Positions 16,754 to 26,188 are shown, numbered from the stretch's first letter. The stretch: DNA of 64,000 bases from Streptomyces cucumeris (GCF_024295805.1 NZ_JANCLX010000002.1:344632-408631), one strand, 5' to 3'. Notes: generated from the letters alone by a model not told the origin. A program made the numbers and translations.

Positions 16754-19642
16754 GTGCGGAAGAAGCGGCTTCGGGGCACCCAGCGCGAACCGGACGGCGA
16801 ACCACGCCTTCAGGATCTCCAGGGCGGCACGGCACGGCGGCGAACCGCGCGTGTCCGCAACCGCCTGGCCGCGTCCGTCGTCCTCGTCTCCCTCGCCGTC
16901 CTCGGCGCGGGCGCCCCGGCCGTCCTCCTGGCCCTCGACGACTGCACCGATGCCCAGCGGCTGGTCGGCCTCGCCCGGACCAACCGTGACGCGGTGACCC
17001 TGGCCCACTCCCTCGCCGATGAGCGCGACGCCATGACCGCCTATGTCGCGGGCGGGCGCACCACCGCCTCCGGCGGCGGTGTCTCCGAGAGCCAGCGCGC
17101 CCGGGTGGACCGGCAGGTCCAAGAGGTGCGCCAGGAGGTCCCCGGCTCCGTCCGGCGGCTGCTGGACGGCCTCCCGCGGCTGCGCCAGCAGGCCCTGACC
17201 GGCCATGGCTCGGCGCTGGAGGTCTTCACCTCGTACACCACCGCCGTCCAGGCACTGAACGAGGTCTCCGTCGGCCTGGCCCGCGAACTGCCCGGCGCGG
17301 GCTCCGGCTCCGCCGCCGCGCTCGTCCCGCTGGGCCGGGCCACCGAGCAGGCGTCGGCCACCCGCGGCCTGCTCACGGCCGCGCTGGCCGGGGGCGGTGC
17401 CCAGCCCGCGCTGACCTCCGCCGCCCAGCGGGCCCACCTGCGCGACGGGTCCGCGCTCGCCGACTTCCGCCAGCTCGCCCCGGCCTCCGCCCGTGAGCGC
17501 TACGACCGCACGGTCAACGGCACCGAGGTCGGCACCGCCGAGCGGTACGCCACCCGTCTCACCGAGCGGGGCCGGCTGTCCGGCGGCGATCTCCTCGTCG
17601 ACGAGGACCGCGTCGAGACCGCTCTGAGCGCCCGCCTCACCCGGATGCGCGGGGTCGAGTCCTCCCTGGCGTCCGCCGAGATCTCCGCGGTCACGGGGGT
17701 GCGCCACGACGCGGTCACCACCCTGGAGGTGCGGATCGCGATCGTCGGCGGCGCCCTGCTGCTGGCCCTCGGCGCCGGTGTGCAGACCGCCCGCTCGATG
17801 ACCCGGCCGCTGGCCGTCCTGCGGCGTGGCGCCCGCCGGGTCGCGGCCGATCCGGCGGCCGAGGAACCGGTCGGCTACACCGGCCGCGACGACGAGTTCG
17901 CCGACGCGGTCCGCGCGGTCAACGAGCTCCATGCCAAGGCCGTGCGCGCCCAGGAGCGCGCCGCCGGACTCGGCACCGAGCGCACCCGGCTGGTCGGGGA
18001 GCGGCAGCGGCTGGCCGATGAGCGGGACGCGCTGCGCCGTGAGCGGGACGCGGTCGCCGCCCGGCTGGAGGGGCTGCGGTCCCGGGTGCACGGCAGCTTC
18101 GTCAGCCTCGCCCTGCGCACCCTCGGTCTGATCGAGCGCCAGCTCGCCGTCATCGAGGGCATGGAGGAGCAGGAACAGGACCCCGACCGGCTGGAGACCC
18201 TCTTCCAACTGGACCATCTGGCCACCGGTATGCGCCGGTACGGTGAGAACCTCCTGGTCATCGCGGGCTCGGAGAACACCTCCGGCCATCCCGGCCCGGT
18301 GCTGCTGCTGGATGTGCTGCGCGCCTCGATCAGCGAGGTCGAGCGGTACGACCGGGTGCGGATCCAGTCACTCCCGCCGCATGCCCAGGTCGCCGGGTAC
18401 GCCGCCGACAGCATCAGCCACCTGGTCGCCGAACTCCTGGAGAACGCCACCTCGTTCTCCCCGCCGGACGCCCCGGTGCAGCTCTCCGGCTGGCTGCTGG
18501 AGAGCGGCGAGGTCATGCTCTCCATCCAGGACGAGGGCATCGGGATGACCCCCGAGCGGATGGTGGAGCTGAACGACCGGCTCGCCGATCCGGTGCCCGA
18601 CTACTGCCAGGGCCCGCAGCCCGAGGACCCGTTGGGGCTCGGCCTGTACGTGGTGACCCGGCTCGCCGCGCGCCACGGGGTCCGGGTGCAGCTCCGCGAG
18701 CAGCAGCCGGGCGGGGTGGCCGCCGTCGTCGTCCTGCCCACGAAGATCCTCCCGGCGGGTCCGCCGGGTGCCGGGCTGCCGCCCGCGCCCTCGGCCGGTA
18801 CCGGCGCCGACCGCGGTGATGTGGGGTTGCCCGCCTTCCCCGGGTCGGAGGCCGAGGCCAACTCCAACGCCCTGCCGTCGCAGGCCCGTTCGGCGTCCAG
18901 ACCGATTGCTGAACGCGAGCCCGAGCCGGACGGGGCACCCGCGTCCGCGGCCGTGGACCCCGGCGCGGAGACCCCCGCCCCCTGGGTCGCACCGGGTGAG
19001 CGGTGGAGCCCGGCACCGGCCGCGGCCCCGGACGACACGCCGTATCCGATGGAACCGACGCCGCCGCGCGGCCACCCGGCCCCGGGGGGTGCCGGAGAGC
19101 CGCCCGCACTGCCCAGGCGCACGCCCCGGTCCGGCGCCACCCCGTCCGCGTCCGCCCACGACTCCGCCGACGCCGGCGGATCCGCCGCGCGGGACCGCTC
19201 CGAGCGGACGCTCGCCTTCCTCGCACGCCCCGGTGACGCCGAGGAGCCCGCGGGCGGCCACGCCGTCCGCCCGGTGGGCGCGGACGCCTGGGGCCCGGCC
19301 GGTACGGATGCGGACGCGGACCGTACGGATCCGTACGCCATCGGCTCCGAGGAGCACACCCGGGCCGCCGAACACCCCCGTACCGACAAGGGACTTCCCA
19401 AGCGCACCCCGAAGAGCGTGGAGCGCCGCGCCCCCGGGGCGCGGGAGCGGTCCGGCGCGGTGGACGCGGAGGAGCTGCGGCGCAGACTCGGTGGTTTCCA
19501 GCGCGGTGCGCTGGAGGGCCGCCGGGACGCCGAGGCCGAGATCGCCGCACGCGGCCGGGGCCGGGAGCACGGCCCCCAGGGCGGCACAGAACGTACGGGG
19601 GCGCACGACGAGGGTGACACGGTTGAGGAGGCACGCAGGTGA
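16754..19642 (+). CDS. cvnA: conservon sensor histidine kinase with NIT domain (CvnA)
   Basis: A 962-aa membrane histidine-kinase-like protein, first member of a conservon. One transmembrane helix (about residues 38-62), a nitrate/nitrite-sensor-like external helical domain (about 65-320), a second transmembrane helix (about 325-345), HAMP-like and coiled-coil linker, then a HATPase domain (N box HLVAELLENATSFSPPDAPV near 555, DEGIGM, GLGLYVV near 635). No clear phosphoacceptor His box is visible, as usual for CvnA. Residues about 670-962 are Pro/Ala/Arg-rich and probably disordered. Start GTG 16754; the ribosome site is weak. Its stop overlaps cvnB as GTGA. Known conservons form a membrane complex resembling a G-protein-coupled receptor system and affect development or antibiotic production. 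Confidence 0.93.
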   Translation: MRKKRLRGTQREPDGEPRLQDLQGGTARRRTARVRNRLAASVVLVSLAVLGAGAPAVLLALDDCTDAQRLVGLARTNRDAVTLAHSLADERDAMTAYVAGGRTTASGGGVSESQRARVDRQVQEVRQEVPGSVRRLLDGLPRLRQQALTGHGSALEVFTSYTTAVQALNEVSVGLARELPGAGSGSAAALVPLGRATEQASATRGLLTAALAGGGAQPALTSAAQRAHLRDGSALADFRQLAPASARERYDRTVNGTEVGTAERYATRLTERGRLSGGDLLVDEDRVETALSARLTRMRGVESSLASAEISAVTGVRHDAVTTLEVRIAIVGGALLLALGAGVQTARSMTRPLAVLRRGARRVAADPAAEEPVGYTGRDDEFADAVRAVNELHAKAVRAQERAAGLGTERTRLVGERQRLADERDALRRERDAVAARLEGLRSRVHGSFVSLALRTLGLIERQLAVIEGMEEQEQDPDRLETLFQLDHLATGMRRYGENLLVIAGSENTSGHPGPVLLLDVLRASISEVERYDRVRIQSLPPHAQVAGYAADSISHLVAELLENATSFSPPDAPVQLSGWLLESGEVMLSIQDEGIGMTPERMVELNDRLADPVPDYCQGPQPEDPLGLGLYVVTRLAARHGVRVQLREQQPGGVAAVVVLPTKILPAGPPGAGLPPAPSAGTGADRGDVGLPAFPGSEAEANSNALPSQARSASRPIAEREPEPDGAPASAAVDPGAETPAPWVAPGERWSPAPAAAPDDTPYPMEPTPPRGHPAPGGAGEPPALPRRTPRSGATPSASAHDSADAGGSAARDRSERTLAFLARPGDAEEPAGGHAVRPVGADAWGPAGTDADADRTDPYAIGSEEHTRAAEHPRTDKGLPKRTPKSVERRAPGARERSGAVDAEELRRRLGGFQRGALEGRRDAEAEIAARGRGREHGPQGGTERTGAHDEGDTVEEARR

Positions 19643-20130
19643 ATGCGCCGAGTAGTACCTACGGGTTGAGTTCCGAGGCCCGTAATCTGCACTGGTTGCT
19701 GTCGAACCTCGTGGAGGAGGTGCCGGGCGTCCGATCGGTCGCGGTGGTCTCCTCGGACGGGCTGATGCTGCTCTCCTCCGACGCGCGGCACCTCACCGCC
19801 GCGGGCGCCCTCGACCCCACGGCACAGGACGGTCCCAAGGGTTCCAGCGCGGACCTCGCCACGATCGTCTCGGGGCTGGGCAGTCTCACCCTCGGCGCGG
19901 CGAAGCTGATGGACGGCGGGGGCGTCAAGCAGACGATGGTGGCGATGGACGGCGGCAGTCTGTTCGTCATGACGATCGGGGACGGTTCGCTGCTGGGCGT
20001 GCATGCCACCCCCGACTGCGATATGACCGTCGTCGCCTATCACATGGCGCTGTTCGTGGGCCGGGCCGGACATGTGCTCACCCCCGAACTCCGCGGTGAA
20101 CTACGCAGGTCCCTGGAGTCGGCTCAGTGA
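19639..20130 (+). CDS. cvnB: roadblock/LC7 domain protein (CvnB)
   Basis: A 163-aa roadblock/LC7-fold protein (about residues 13-130: NLVEEVPGVRSVAVVSSDGLML, then GSLFVMTIGDGSLLGVHA). Roadblock proteins of this type act as partners or GTPase-activating-like factors for MglA/CvnD GTPases. It is somewhat longer than the roughly 135-140 aa usual for CvnB because of an insertion near residues 55-70 (ALDPTAQDGPKGSS). The GTG start overlaps the cvnA stop by four bases and its own stop overlaps the cvnC start by four bases, so translation is coupled along the operon. Confidence 0.93.
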   Translation: MNAPSSTYGLSSEARNLHWLLSNLVEEVPGVRSVAVVSSDGLMLLSSDARHLTAAGALDPTAQDGPKGSSADLATIVSGLGSLTLGAAKLMDGGGVKQTMVAMDGGSLFVMTIGDGSLLGVHATPDCDMTVVAYHMALFVGRAGHVLTPELRGELRRSLESAQ

Positions 20131-20519
20131 CGGCCGGGTCCGGTCGGCCCGCCCGCCAGCCCGGCCGCGTCCGGCCGTACTCGCTCACCGGCGGGCGGAC
20201 CCGCTCGGACCATGTGCTGCTGGTGGAGACCTTCGTGGCCTCGCTGGAGCCACCGGACGGACGGTGGGACCCGGCCCCTTCCGGCGGGCCGGGCGCCCGG
20301 ATGCTGCCGGAGATCCGGGCGATCATCGAACTCTGCCGCCGGATGCGCTCGGTCGCGGAGGTCTCCGCGATGCTCAAGATCCCGCTCGGGGTGGTGCGCG
20401 TCCTGCTCAGCGACTTAGCCGACCAGGGAAAGATCCGCGTCTACGGCACCGGGCGGGGCCCGGGACAGCCGGACCGCGCGTTGCTCGAAAGGGTGCTCAG
20501 TGGACTCCGCAGGCTCTGA
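20127..20519 (+). CDS. cvnC: DUF742 protein (CvnC), with a TTA codon
   Basis: A 130-aa DUF742 protein, the third conservon component, predicted to be a winged-helix-like adaptor (RPYSLTGGRT, IIELCRRMRSVAEVSAMLKIPLGVVRVLLSDLADQGKI). It is thought to bridge sensor and GTPase. The GTG start overlaps cvnB as GTGA, and its 3' end overlaps cvnD by 20 bases. Codon 97 (20415-20417) is TTA, read in Streptomyces only by the bldA tRNA, which accumulates late in growth. This suggests that production of the complex, or at least of CvnC, depends on bldA and is delayed. Confidence 0.93.
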   Translation: MTAGSGRPARQPGRVRPYSLTGGRTRSDHVLLVETFVASLEPPDGRWDPAPSGGPGARMLPEIRAIIELCRRMRSVAEVSAMLKIPLGVVRVLLSDLADQGKIRVYGTGRGPGQPDRALLERVLSGLRRL

Positions 20520-21192
20520 CACGATTCCGACCGCGGCGCCGGTGCCGCCGCCGCGGCGGTCCGGCATACCCGGCGCCGGGATACCGGGCGCGGGGATACC
20601 CGGTGCCGAGGAGGCGCCGCAGAGCTGGCAGACGGACCGTTCGCGGGCGCCGATCGCGACCAAGATCGTGATAGCGGGCGGTTTCGGGGTGGGGAAGACC
20701 ACCTTCGTGGGCGCGGTCTCGGAGATCACTCCGCTGCAGACCGAGGCGCTGATGACCCGGGCGGCCGAGGGCATCGACGACATCACCGCGACCCCGGACA
20801 AGCTGACCACCACGGTGGCGATGGACTTCGGGCGGATCACGCTCGAGAACGACCTGGTGCTGTATCTCTTCGGCACCCCCGGCCAGCACCGCTTCTGGTT
20901 CATGTGGGACGACCTGATGCGCGGGGCGATCGGCGCGGTGGTGATGGCCGACACCCGGCGGCTGGAGGACAGCTTCCCGGCGCTGGACTACTTCGAGACC
21001 CTCGGACTGCCCTATGTGGTGGCGGTCAATCACTTCGACGGGGCACCCCGGTATCTGCCGGAGGACGTGCGGGACGCGCTCTCGGTGACCGAGGGGGTCC
21101 CCGTGGTGCTCATGGACGCCCGTCGGCGGATCACGGTGGTGGACGCGCTGCTGGCCCTGGTGCGGCACGCCGTCGACGTTTCACCCGAGTGA
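20500..21192 (+). CDS. cvnD: Ras-like GTP-binding protein (CvnD)
   Basis: A 230-aa small GTPase of the CvnD/MglA-related group. It has a G1 P-loop GGFGVGKTT (about residue 61), a switch-II G3 motif FGTPGQHRF (about 127) and a G4 motif VNHFD in place of NKxD, which is common in CvnD. The N-terminal 50 residues carry a short Pro/Gly repeat (IPGAG three times) and are otherwise unusual; they may tether the protein. GTG 20500 lies 20 bases inside the cvnC 3' end. It is the GTP-dependent output of the conservon, and its effector is unknown. Confidence 0.93.
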   Translation: MDSAGSDTIPTAAPVPPPRRSGIPGAGIPGAGIPGAEEAPQSWQTDRSRAPIATKIVIAGGFGVGKTTFVGAVSEITPLQTEALMTRAAEGIDDITATPDKLTTTVAMDFGRITLENDLVLYLFGTPGQHRFWFMWDDLMRGAIGAVVMADTRRLEDSFPALDYFETLGLPYVVAVNHFDGAPRYLPEDVRDALSVTEGVPVVLMDARRRITVVDALLALVRHAVDVSPE

Positions 21193-21268
21193 CGTAACCT
21201 CGGCACCGCTCGCGGAATGGAATGCTCCATTCCTCTTTTGGTCCGAGCTCGAGGGAGCGTCGACAGTC

Positions 21269-22522
21269 ATGCGGAAGATACTCATCGTCGGAGCCGGGCA
21301 GTCCGGGCTCCAACTCGCCCTCGGCCTCCAGTCCCGGGGGTACGAGGTCACCGTGATGTCCAACCGGACGGCCGATGAGATCCGCTCCGGGCGGGTGATG
21401 TCCACCCAGGTCATGTTCCACACCGCGCTCCAGCACGAGCGCGACCTGGGGCTGAACTTCTGGGAGGAGCAGGCGCCGCGGATCGAGGGGCTGGGCGTGT
21501 CCATCGCCGGACCGCCGACCCCCGCGGGCCACCCCCGCGCCGTCGACTGGCTCGGACCACTGGACGGGTACGCCCAGTCCGTCGACCAGCGGCTGAAGAT
21601 GGCGGGCTGGCTGGAGCTGTTCGCACGGCGCGGCGGGCGGGTGGTCGTCCACGGTGCCTCCGTCTCCGACCTCGCCGTCTTCGCCACCGCCTATGACCTG
21701 GTGCTGGTGGCCGCGGGCAAGGGCGAACTGGTCTCGCTCTTCGGCCGGGACGGCGCCCGCTCCCCGTACGCCGCCCCGCAGCGTGCGCTCGCCCTCGCCT
21801 ATGTGCACGGTCTCGGCCCGCGTCCGGAACACCCGGAGCTGGACGCGGTGCGCTGCAATCTGGTGCCCGGTGTCGGCGAACTGTTCGTCATGCCGGCCCT
21901 CACCCGCTCCGGCCGCGCCGACATCCTCTTCTGGGAGGGCGTCCCGGGCGGCCCCGCCGATGTCTTCCAGGGCGTCACCGACCCCTCCGAACAGCTTTCC
22001 CTGATCCTGGAGCTGATGGAGCGGTTCACCCCGTGGGAGTACGCACGCGCCACCAAGGTCGAGCTGACGGACGCGGGCGCCACCCTGGTCGGGCGGTACG
22101 CCCCGACCGTGCGCCACCCGGTCGGTGAGCTGCCCGGCGGCGGACGGGTGCTCGGCGTCGCGGACGTGGTGGTCACCAACGACCCCATCACCGGTCAGGG
22201 CGCCAACTCGGCCGCCAAATGCGCCGCCGGGTATCTGGAGAGCATCGTCGAACACGGCGACCGCCCGTTCGACGCCGACTGGATGCACCGGACCTTCGAC
22301 CGCTACTGGGCCACCGCGCGGCACGCCACCAAGTGGACCAACGCGATGCTGGCCCCGCCGCCGGAGCACATCGTGGGCCTCCTCGGCGCGGCGACCGAGC
22401 TGCCCGACGTTGCCCGGCGGATCGCCAACGGATTCGACGACCCCGCCGACTTCGAGCACTTCTTCTACGAGCCGGAGCGGGCCGCGGCCTATCTGGAGCG
22501 GGTCAGCGCTTCCGCTTCGTGA
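21269..22522 (+). CDS. styrene/indole monooxygenase-like FAD enzyme (StyA family)
   Basis: A 417-aa single-component flavoprotein of the StyA/IndA group. The dinucleotide motif ILIVGAGQSGLQLALGL is at the N-terminus, with the StyA-type MFHTALQHERDLGL segment (about residue 50) and the second FAD motif VADVVVTNDPITGQGANSAAK (about 290-310). StyA enzymes epoxidise styrene or indole using FADH2 supplied by the reductase StyB. No StyB-like reductase is in the window, so the electron donor must come from elsewhere. It begins 77 bases after cvnD on the same strand. Known conservons often carry a monooxygenase (usually a cytochrome P450) at this position, so this may be the oxidising partner here. 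Its end overlaps the convergent NlpC/P60 gene by 20 bases. Confidence 0.85.
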   Translation: MRKILIVGAGQSGLQLALGLQSRGYEVTVMSNRTADEIRSGRVMSTQVMFHTALQHERDLGLNFWEEQAPRIEGLGVSIAGPPTPAGHPRAVDWLGPLDGYAQSVDQRLKMAGWLELFARRGGRVVVHGASVSDLAVFATAYDLVLVAAGKGELVSLFGRDGARSPYAAPQRALALAYVHGLGPRPEHPELDAVRCNLVPGVGELFVMPALTRSGRADILFWEGVPGGPADVFQGVTDPSEQLSLILELMERFTPWEYARATKVELTDAGATLVGRYAPTVRHPVGELPGGGRVLGVADVVVTNDPITGQGANSAAKCAAGYLESIVEHGDRPFDADWMHRTFDRYWATARHATKWTNAMLAPPPEHIVGLLGAATELPDVARRIANGFDDPADFEHFFYEPERAAAYLERVSASAS

Positions 22523-23708
22523 CCGGCCCCGGACGCACCGCGCCCTGCACCGGATTGGTGGCCAGGGCGGAGAGCTTCACCTGCTGACCGGGGCGCGGCG
22601 CCTGCACCACCTGGCCGTTGCCCGCGTAGATCGCCACATGGCTGGCGCCCTTGTTGTAGATCACCAGATCGCCGGGGCGCAGCCGCTGGAGGGAGATCCG
22701 GGGGAGCTGCCGCCACTGCTCCTGGCTGGTGCGCGGAATGGTGCGTCCCGCATGGGCCCACGCCTGGGACGTCAGCCCCGAGCAGTCGAAGGAGTTGGGT
22801 CCCTCGGCGCCCCACACATACGGTTTGCCGATCTGCTCCATGGCGTAGTCCAGGGCGCGCCGCCCGGCCGTGGCGGACGCCATGGACCCGCCGGTGGACT
22901 GCGGCGCCTGGCCGTCACCGCCGTCACCACCGTTCTGGCCCTGCTGGCCGCCGGTCTCCTGGCCGGGGTCGGCGGGGTCGGCGGCGGGCGGTCCCGCCGC
23001 GCCCGCCGGATCGTCCGCCCCGGAGCCGAGGGCACCGGAGGCGACCAGCTTCTGCTGGGCGTCCTCGGTCTCCTGCCGCTCGCGCTCGGCCACCTCGGCG
23101 ATCTGCCGGGCGGTCAGCGACGCCAGCTTCTTCTCGATCCCGGTGAGCCGCTTCTTCACCTTGTCGCGCTGTTTCTTCCGCTTCGAGGTCAGCGAAAGCT
23201 GTTTGTCCAGGGCGGTACGGGCCCGGGTGGCGAGGGTGTCGGCGTGCCGCTCACCCTTGGACAGACGTTCGACCAGGGCGGCTTCCCGGCCCGCGGCCCG
23301 GGTGAGCTCGCGCGCCTGGTCGGCGGCGGCGTCCGGATGGGTGCTGAGCAGGGTGAGCAGGAAGCTGTAGGAGGAGAGCCGGCTGTGGCCCTGGTACTGC
23401 TGCCGGGCCAGCCGCCCGGCGTCGGCCTGGCTGTCGGCCAGCCGGGTGCGGGTGCGGGCGAGGTCGGCCGCCAGCTTCTTGGTCTTCGCGCGCTGGGTGC
23501 GCAGCTTCTCCTCGGTCGCGTTGTAGGCCTCGGTCGCCTCCTCGGCCTTCCGGTACATCGTCTTGAGCTGGGTCAGCAGCTCGGCGACGGATGCGTCGAC
23601 GGGGCGGACCGGGGCGGCCTGTGCCGTGACTCCCGCGACGGGCGGTACGAGTGCGGCGGCTGCGGTGATCGCTGCCACGCAGACCGAGCCCACGAATCGT
23701 CCTGACAC
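22503..23708 (-). CDS. secreted NlpC/P60 peptidoglycan endopeptidase
   Basis: A 401-aa secreted cell-wall hydrolase of the RipA/P60 type, cutting D-Glu-gamma-mDAP (or LL-DAP) bonds in stem peptides. A signal peptide (about residues 1-32, ending AQAAP) precedes a long coiled coil (about 38-225), a Pro/Gly/Gln-rich hinge and the C-terminal NlpC/P60 domain (about 285-395). Catalytic Cys is in NSFDCSGLTSQ (about 307) and His in ASHVAIYAGNG. Coiled-coil regions of this kind keep related enzymes inactive until bound by a partner. GTG 23708 has GGAGG seven bases upstream. The 3' end overlaps the convergent monooxygenase gene by 20 bases. Confidence 0.94.
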   Translation of the reverse strand: MSGRFVGSVCVAAITAAAALVPPVAGVTAQAAPVRPVDASVAELLTQLKTMYRKAEEATEAYNATEEKLRTQRAKTKKLAADLARTRTRLADSQADAGRLARQQYQGHSRLSSYSFLLTLLSTHPDAAADQARELTRAAGREAALVERLSKGERHADTLATRARTALDKQLSLTSKRKKQRDKVKKRLTGIEKKLASLTARQIAEVAERERQETEDAQQKLVASGALGSGADDPAGAAGPPAADPADPGQETGGQQGQNGGDGGDGQAPQSTGGSMASATAGRRALDYAMEQIGKPYVWGAEGPNSFDCSGLTSQAWAHAGRTIPRTSQEQWRQLPRISLQRLRPGDLVIYNKGASHVAIYAGNGQVVQAPRPGQQVKLSALATNPVQGAVRPGPVTKRKR

Positions 23709-23891
23709 GTGCTCACCTCCGGCTGCTGAAGCGTCTCTCCACTCCAGATCAGCAGGATCGTGGCACGTTGGTCGTATGTTCTGGAGAATTGTGGGCGAGT
23801 CGGGTCAACACGGTCACCCGTCCGGTGGGTCGCACCCCGCCGATCGGCCCCGGTCCGGTGGACACCCCGACGGAGTGCTTCCCCCGCGGCA

Positions 23892-24158
23892 TCAGCCCGG
23901 CTTGGACCACGGCCACTTCAGCCCGCCGCGCGCCCTGCCCTCCGGGTCGTACTCGTAGCGCCAGCCCCGGATCACACCCAGCCGTTTCGACATTCCCGCC
24001 GGGACGCGGCGGTAGACATGGACCGTCGGAGCTCCGCCCGCCTGGTCCTCCACCGGGACCTCATAGTGCTTCGGCGGCTGTCCGGTGGCGCCGACCAGCA
24101 CCTTCAGCACCCGGCCGTCCAGCGGCCCGCCCACGAAGGGCATCTCCTCGCTTCTCAC
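23892..24158 (-). CDS. conserved hypothetical protein
   Basis: An 88-aa soluble protein of unknown function, with [18 protein letters not shown] near the start and a C-terminal [21 protein letters not shown] segment. I recall similar short proteins in Streptomyces but no assigned role. No transmembrane segment or cysteine cluster is present. The start is uncertain: GTG 24158 has no ribosome site, and the ATG six codons later sits directly against GAGGAG. Confidence 0.6.
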   Translation of the reverse strand: MRSEEMPFVGGPLDGRVLKVLVGATGQPPKHYEVPVEDQAGGAPTVHVYRRVPAGMSKRLGVIRGWRYEYDPEGRARGGLKWPWSKPG

Positions 24159-24191
24159 CGGACCAGTCTCACAGCCCGCCCGCCACGGCGC

Positions 24192-24977
24192 TCACAGCAG
24201 ATGCGCCGCCTCGCCCACCACCGGCAGCATCCTCCGCAGCAGTGAGCCCACCGGCCCCTGCGCGGGCTCCATGGCGAGCGCGGCCCGGGCCACCGCCGCG
24301 GTCTGCGGATCGCAGGCCGCGGTCGAGCACAGCAGCGAGACGAAGTGGTCGACCAGCCAGTCGCGCAACTCCTCGACCGGCAGCTCCTTGCGCTCGTCCA
24401 GCCAGACCAGGGAGGCCGCCTCGACCGCCGTGATCCAGGTGCGCACCATCATCCGCAGCCGCGGACCGGGCGTCTGGACCGCCAGGTGCAGCAGGATCTG
24501 CTCCGCCCCGGCCCGCCGCACCCCGTCCACGATCGCGTTGGTCTGCGAGGTCTCGGCCACGCTGCCGCTCTGGAGCAGCGCGCTGAAACCCGTGTCGTGC
24601 TCGTCCACGAAGGCGAGATAGCGGTCCAGCACATTGCGCAGCCGGGCGCTCAGCGGACCCTGCTGCGGCTCCTCGAAGCACCGCGCCAGCTCATCGGACG
24701 CACTGCGCAGCACGGCCTCGTACAACTGCTGCTTACCGCCGGGGAAGTAGCGGTAGACCAGCGGACGGGAGGCGCCCGCGGTCGAGGCGACATCGTCCAG
24801 CGACACGTCCTCGGGCGGGCGGTGGGCGAAGAGATCCAGGGCCGCCGCGATGAGTTCGGCCCGCCGCGCCTCGACGCTGAGCCGGCGGTAGGTCCCGCGG
24901 CGCGCGGCCCGGGTGCGGTCCGCCGCTGCGGGTGCTGCCTCCGGGCGGGCCGGGGCGGTGCCGCTGCCTGTCGTCAT
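24192..24977 (-). CDS. TetR/AcrR family transcriptional regulator
   Basis: A 261-aa repressor. A 30-residue Ala/Pro/Arg-rich lead precedes the helix-turn-helix (about residues 35-80, VSLDDVASTAGASRPLVYRYFPGGKQQLYEAV) and a C-terminal ligand domain. ATG 24977 is listed because upstream sequence loses coding character, although no clear ribosome site is present. It lies 59 bases downstream of the AurF-like gene on the same strand and is divergent (through that gene) from the ferritin-like gene, so it probably controls this diiron-enzyme locus. A CTTATAAG palindrome occurs in the divergent region near 26063. The ligand is unknown, but TetR proteins beside AurF-like genes often respond to lipids. 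Confidence 0.88.
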   Translation of the reverse strand: MTTGSGTAPARPEAAPAAADRTRAARRGTYRRLSVEARRAELIAAALDLFAHRPPEDVSLDDVASTAGASRPLVYRYFPGGKQQLYEAVLRSASDELARCFEEPQQGPLSARLRNVLDRYLAFVDEHDTGFSALLQSGSVAETSQTNAIVDGVRRAGAEQILLHLAVQTPGPRLRMMVRTWITAVEAASLVWLDERKELPVEELRDWLVDHFVSLLCSTAACDPQTAAVARAALAMEPAQGPVGSLLRRMLPVVGEAAHLL

Positions 24978-25036
24978 GTCCGGCAGCGTAACCGCCCCGG
25001 TCGGAGGCGCCAGGGTGCGGGGTCCTCGCACGGCGC

Positions 25037-25966
25037 CTACGGCAGCAGCCCCGAGCTCTGCCACATCCGGCGGCCCACGCCCCGCAGCACCCCGATGTCG
25101 TCGAGGAAGTCGGTCAGCCGCTTGGCGCCGGTCTGCATCACCTCGCGCCGGTGGCCGCTCGCCCGCACCTGGGCCACCGCCTCCCGCCGGTCCAGCCCCA
25201 CATCGCTGTACACCCGCGGGTTGACGAACGCCCGGGAGAAAATACGGGCGAACTCGCCCGCGGTGACCCGGGTCAGCTCCTGCTCCCAGCGCGGGGCGGT
25301 CACCATCTGGCGACGCAGCTCCTCGCGCGCGTACCGCACATGGCGGGCCTCCTCCACCACATGGATCCGGGTCACCCCGCGCACCAGCGTCTGCACCCGG
25401 TCGTCCGGGAAGGTCAGCCGCTGCATCCAGTCCAGCACCTCCTCGCCGAGCAGGGTGGCGGTGAAGGAACCGGGCGTGGTGGAGACCGTCTTGAAGAAGC
25501 GGGCGATGTTGTGGTGGAGCCGGGAGACCGGGTATTCGTCGATGCCGCCCTTGTTGATCAGACGCGCGAACATCATCGAGTGACGGCACTCATCCGCTAT
25601 CTCGGTGAGTGCGTAGCGCACATGGGCGCTGGTGGCGGGCTTGTCGTAGATGTGCCGGACGAGCAGCTGCATCAGGATGACCTCGAACCAGATGCCCAGC
25701 GACAGCAGGGCGGCACCCTCGTGCTTGGCCAGCAGATGGCGCTGCTCCTCCGACATCCGCCGCCACATGGGGGTGTCGTACAGGGACACCAGCTCCGGCG
25801 GCCAGTACCACTTGTCCGGCTCGAACGGGGCGTCCCAGTCGAGCTCCTTGTCGGGGTCGAAGGAGTGCTTGGCGGAGGATTCGAGCAGCCGCTGTGCCAC
25901 CCGCTCCCGGTCCTTGATCAGCCCGAGCGCGTCCCGGAGCGCGGGCGGTTCGGTCATGGTCGTCAT
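25037..25966 (-). CDS. AurF-like diiron oxygenase
   Basis: A 309-aa helical diiron protein of the AurF (p-aminobenzoate N-oxygenase) family. The metal-ligand motifs are visible in order: Glu in KHEGAALLSLGIWFE (about residue 87), EIADECRHSMMF (ExxH, about 130), Glu in TLLGEEVLDW (about 185) and VEEARHVRYAREE (ExxH, about 215). AurF oxidises aryl amines to nitro compounds, but most genomic members lie outside such pathways and some act on fatty acyl chains, so the substrate here is unknown. ATG 25966 is used; a second ATG three codons later is equally possible. It is co-directional with the TetR gene downstream and divergent from a second diiron enzyme gene at 26189. Confidence 0.85.
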   Translation of the reverse strand: MTTMTEPPALRDALGLIKDRERVAQRLLESSAKHSFDPDKELDWDAPFEPDKWYWPPELVSLYDTPMWRRMSEEQRHLLAKHEGAALLSLGIWFEVILMQLLVRHIYDKPATSAHVRYALTEIADECRHSMMFARLINKGGIDEYPVSRLHHNIARFFKTVSTTPGSFTATLLGEEVLDWMQRLTFPDDRVQTLVRGVTRIHVVEEARHVRYAREELRRQMVTAPRWEQELTRVTAGEFARIFSRAFVNPRVYSDVGLDRREAVAQVRASGHRREVMQTGAKRLTDFLDDIGVLRGVGRRMWQSSGLLP

Positions 25967-26188
25967 CGCTGGGGGCACCTCGCTGATGGCTCGGACTCGG
26001 ATGGCACGGACACACCGGGCCCGGACACGACGCCCGGGTCGGCGGGTGACCGGCGAACTCCTCTTATAAGACTGCCTGTCAGCAAGCGCGTCAATCCCCC
26101 GAGGATGTGTTGTTGACCGTTCGGTGAGCGCGTGTGAGCCTGCCGAAAACGCATCCGTTACGGGGGAGCGAGGTGAAGGAGGGCGTCG

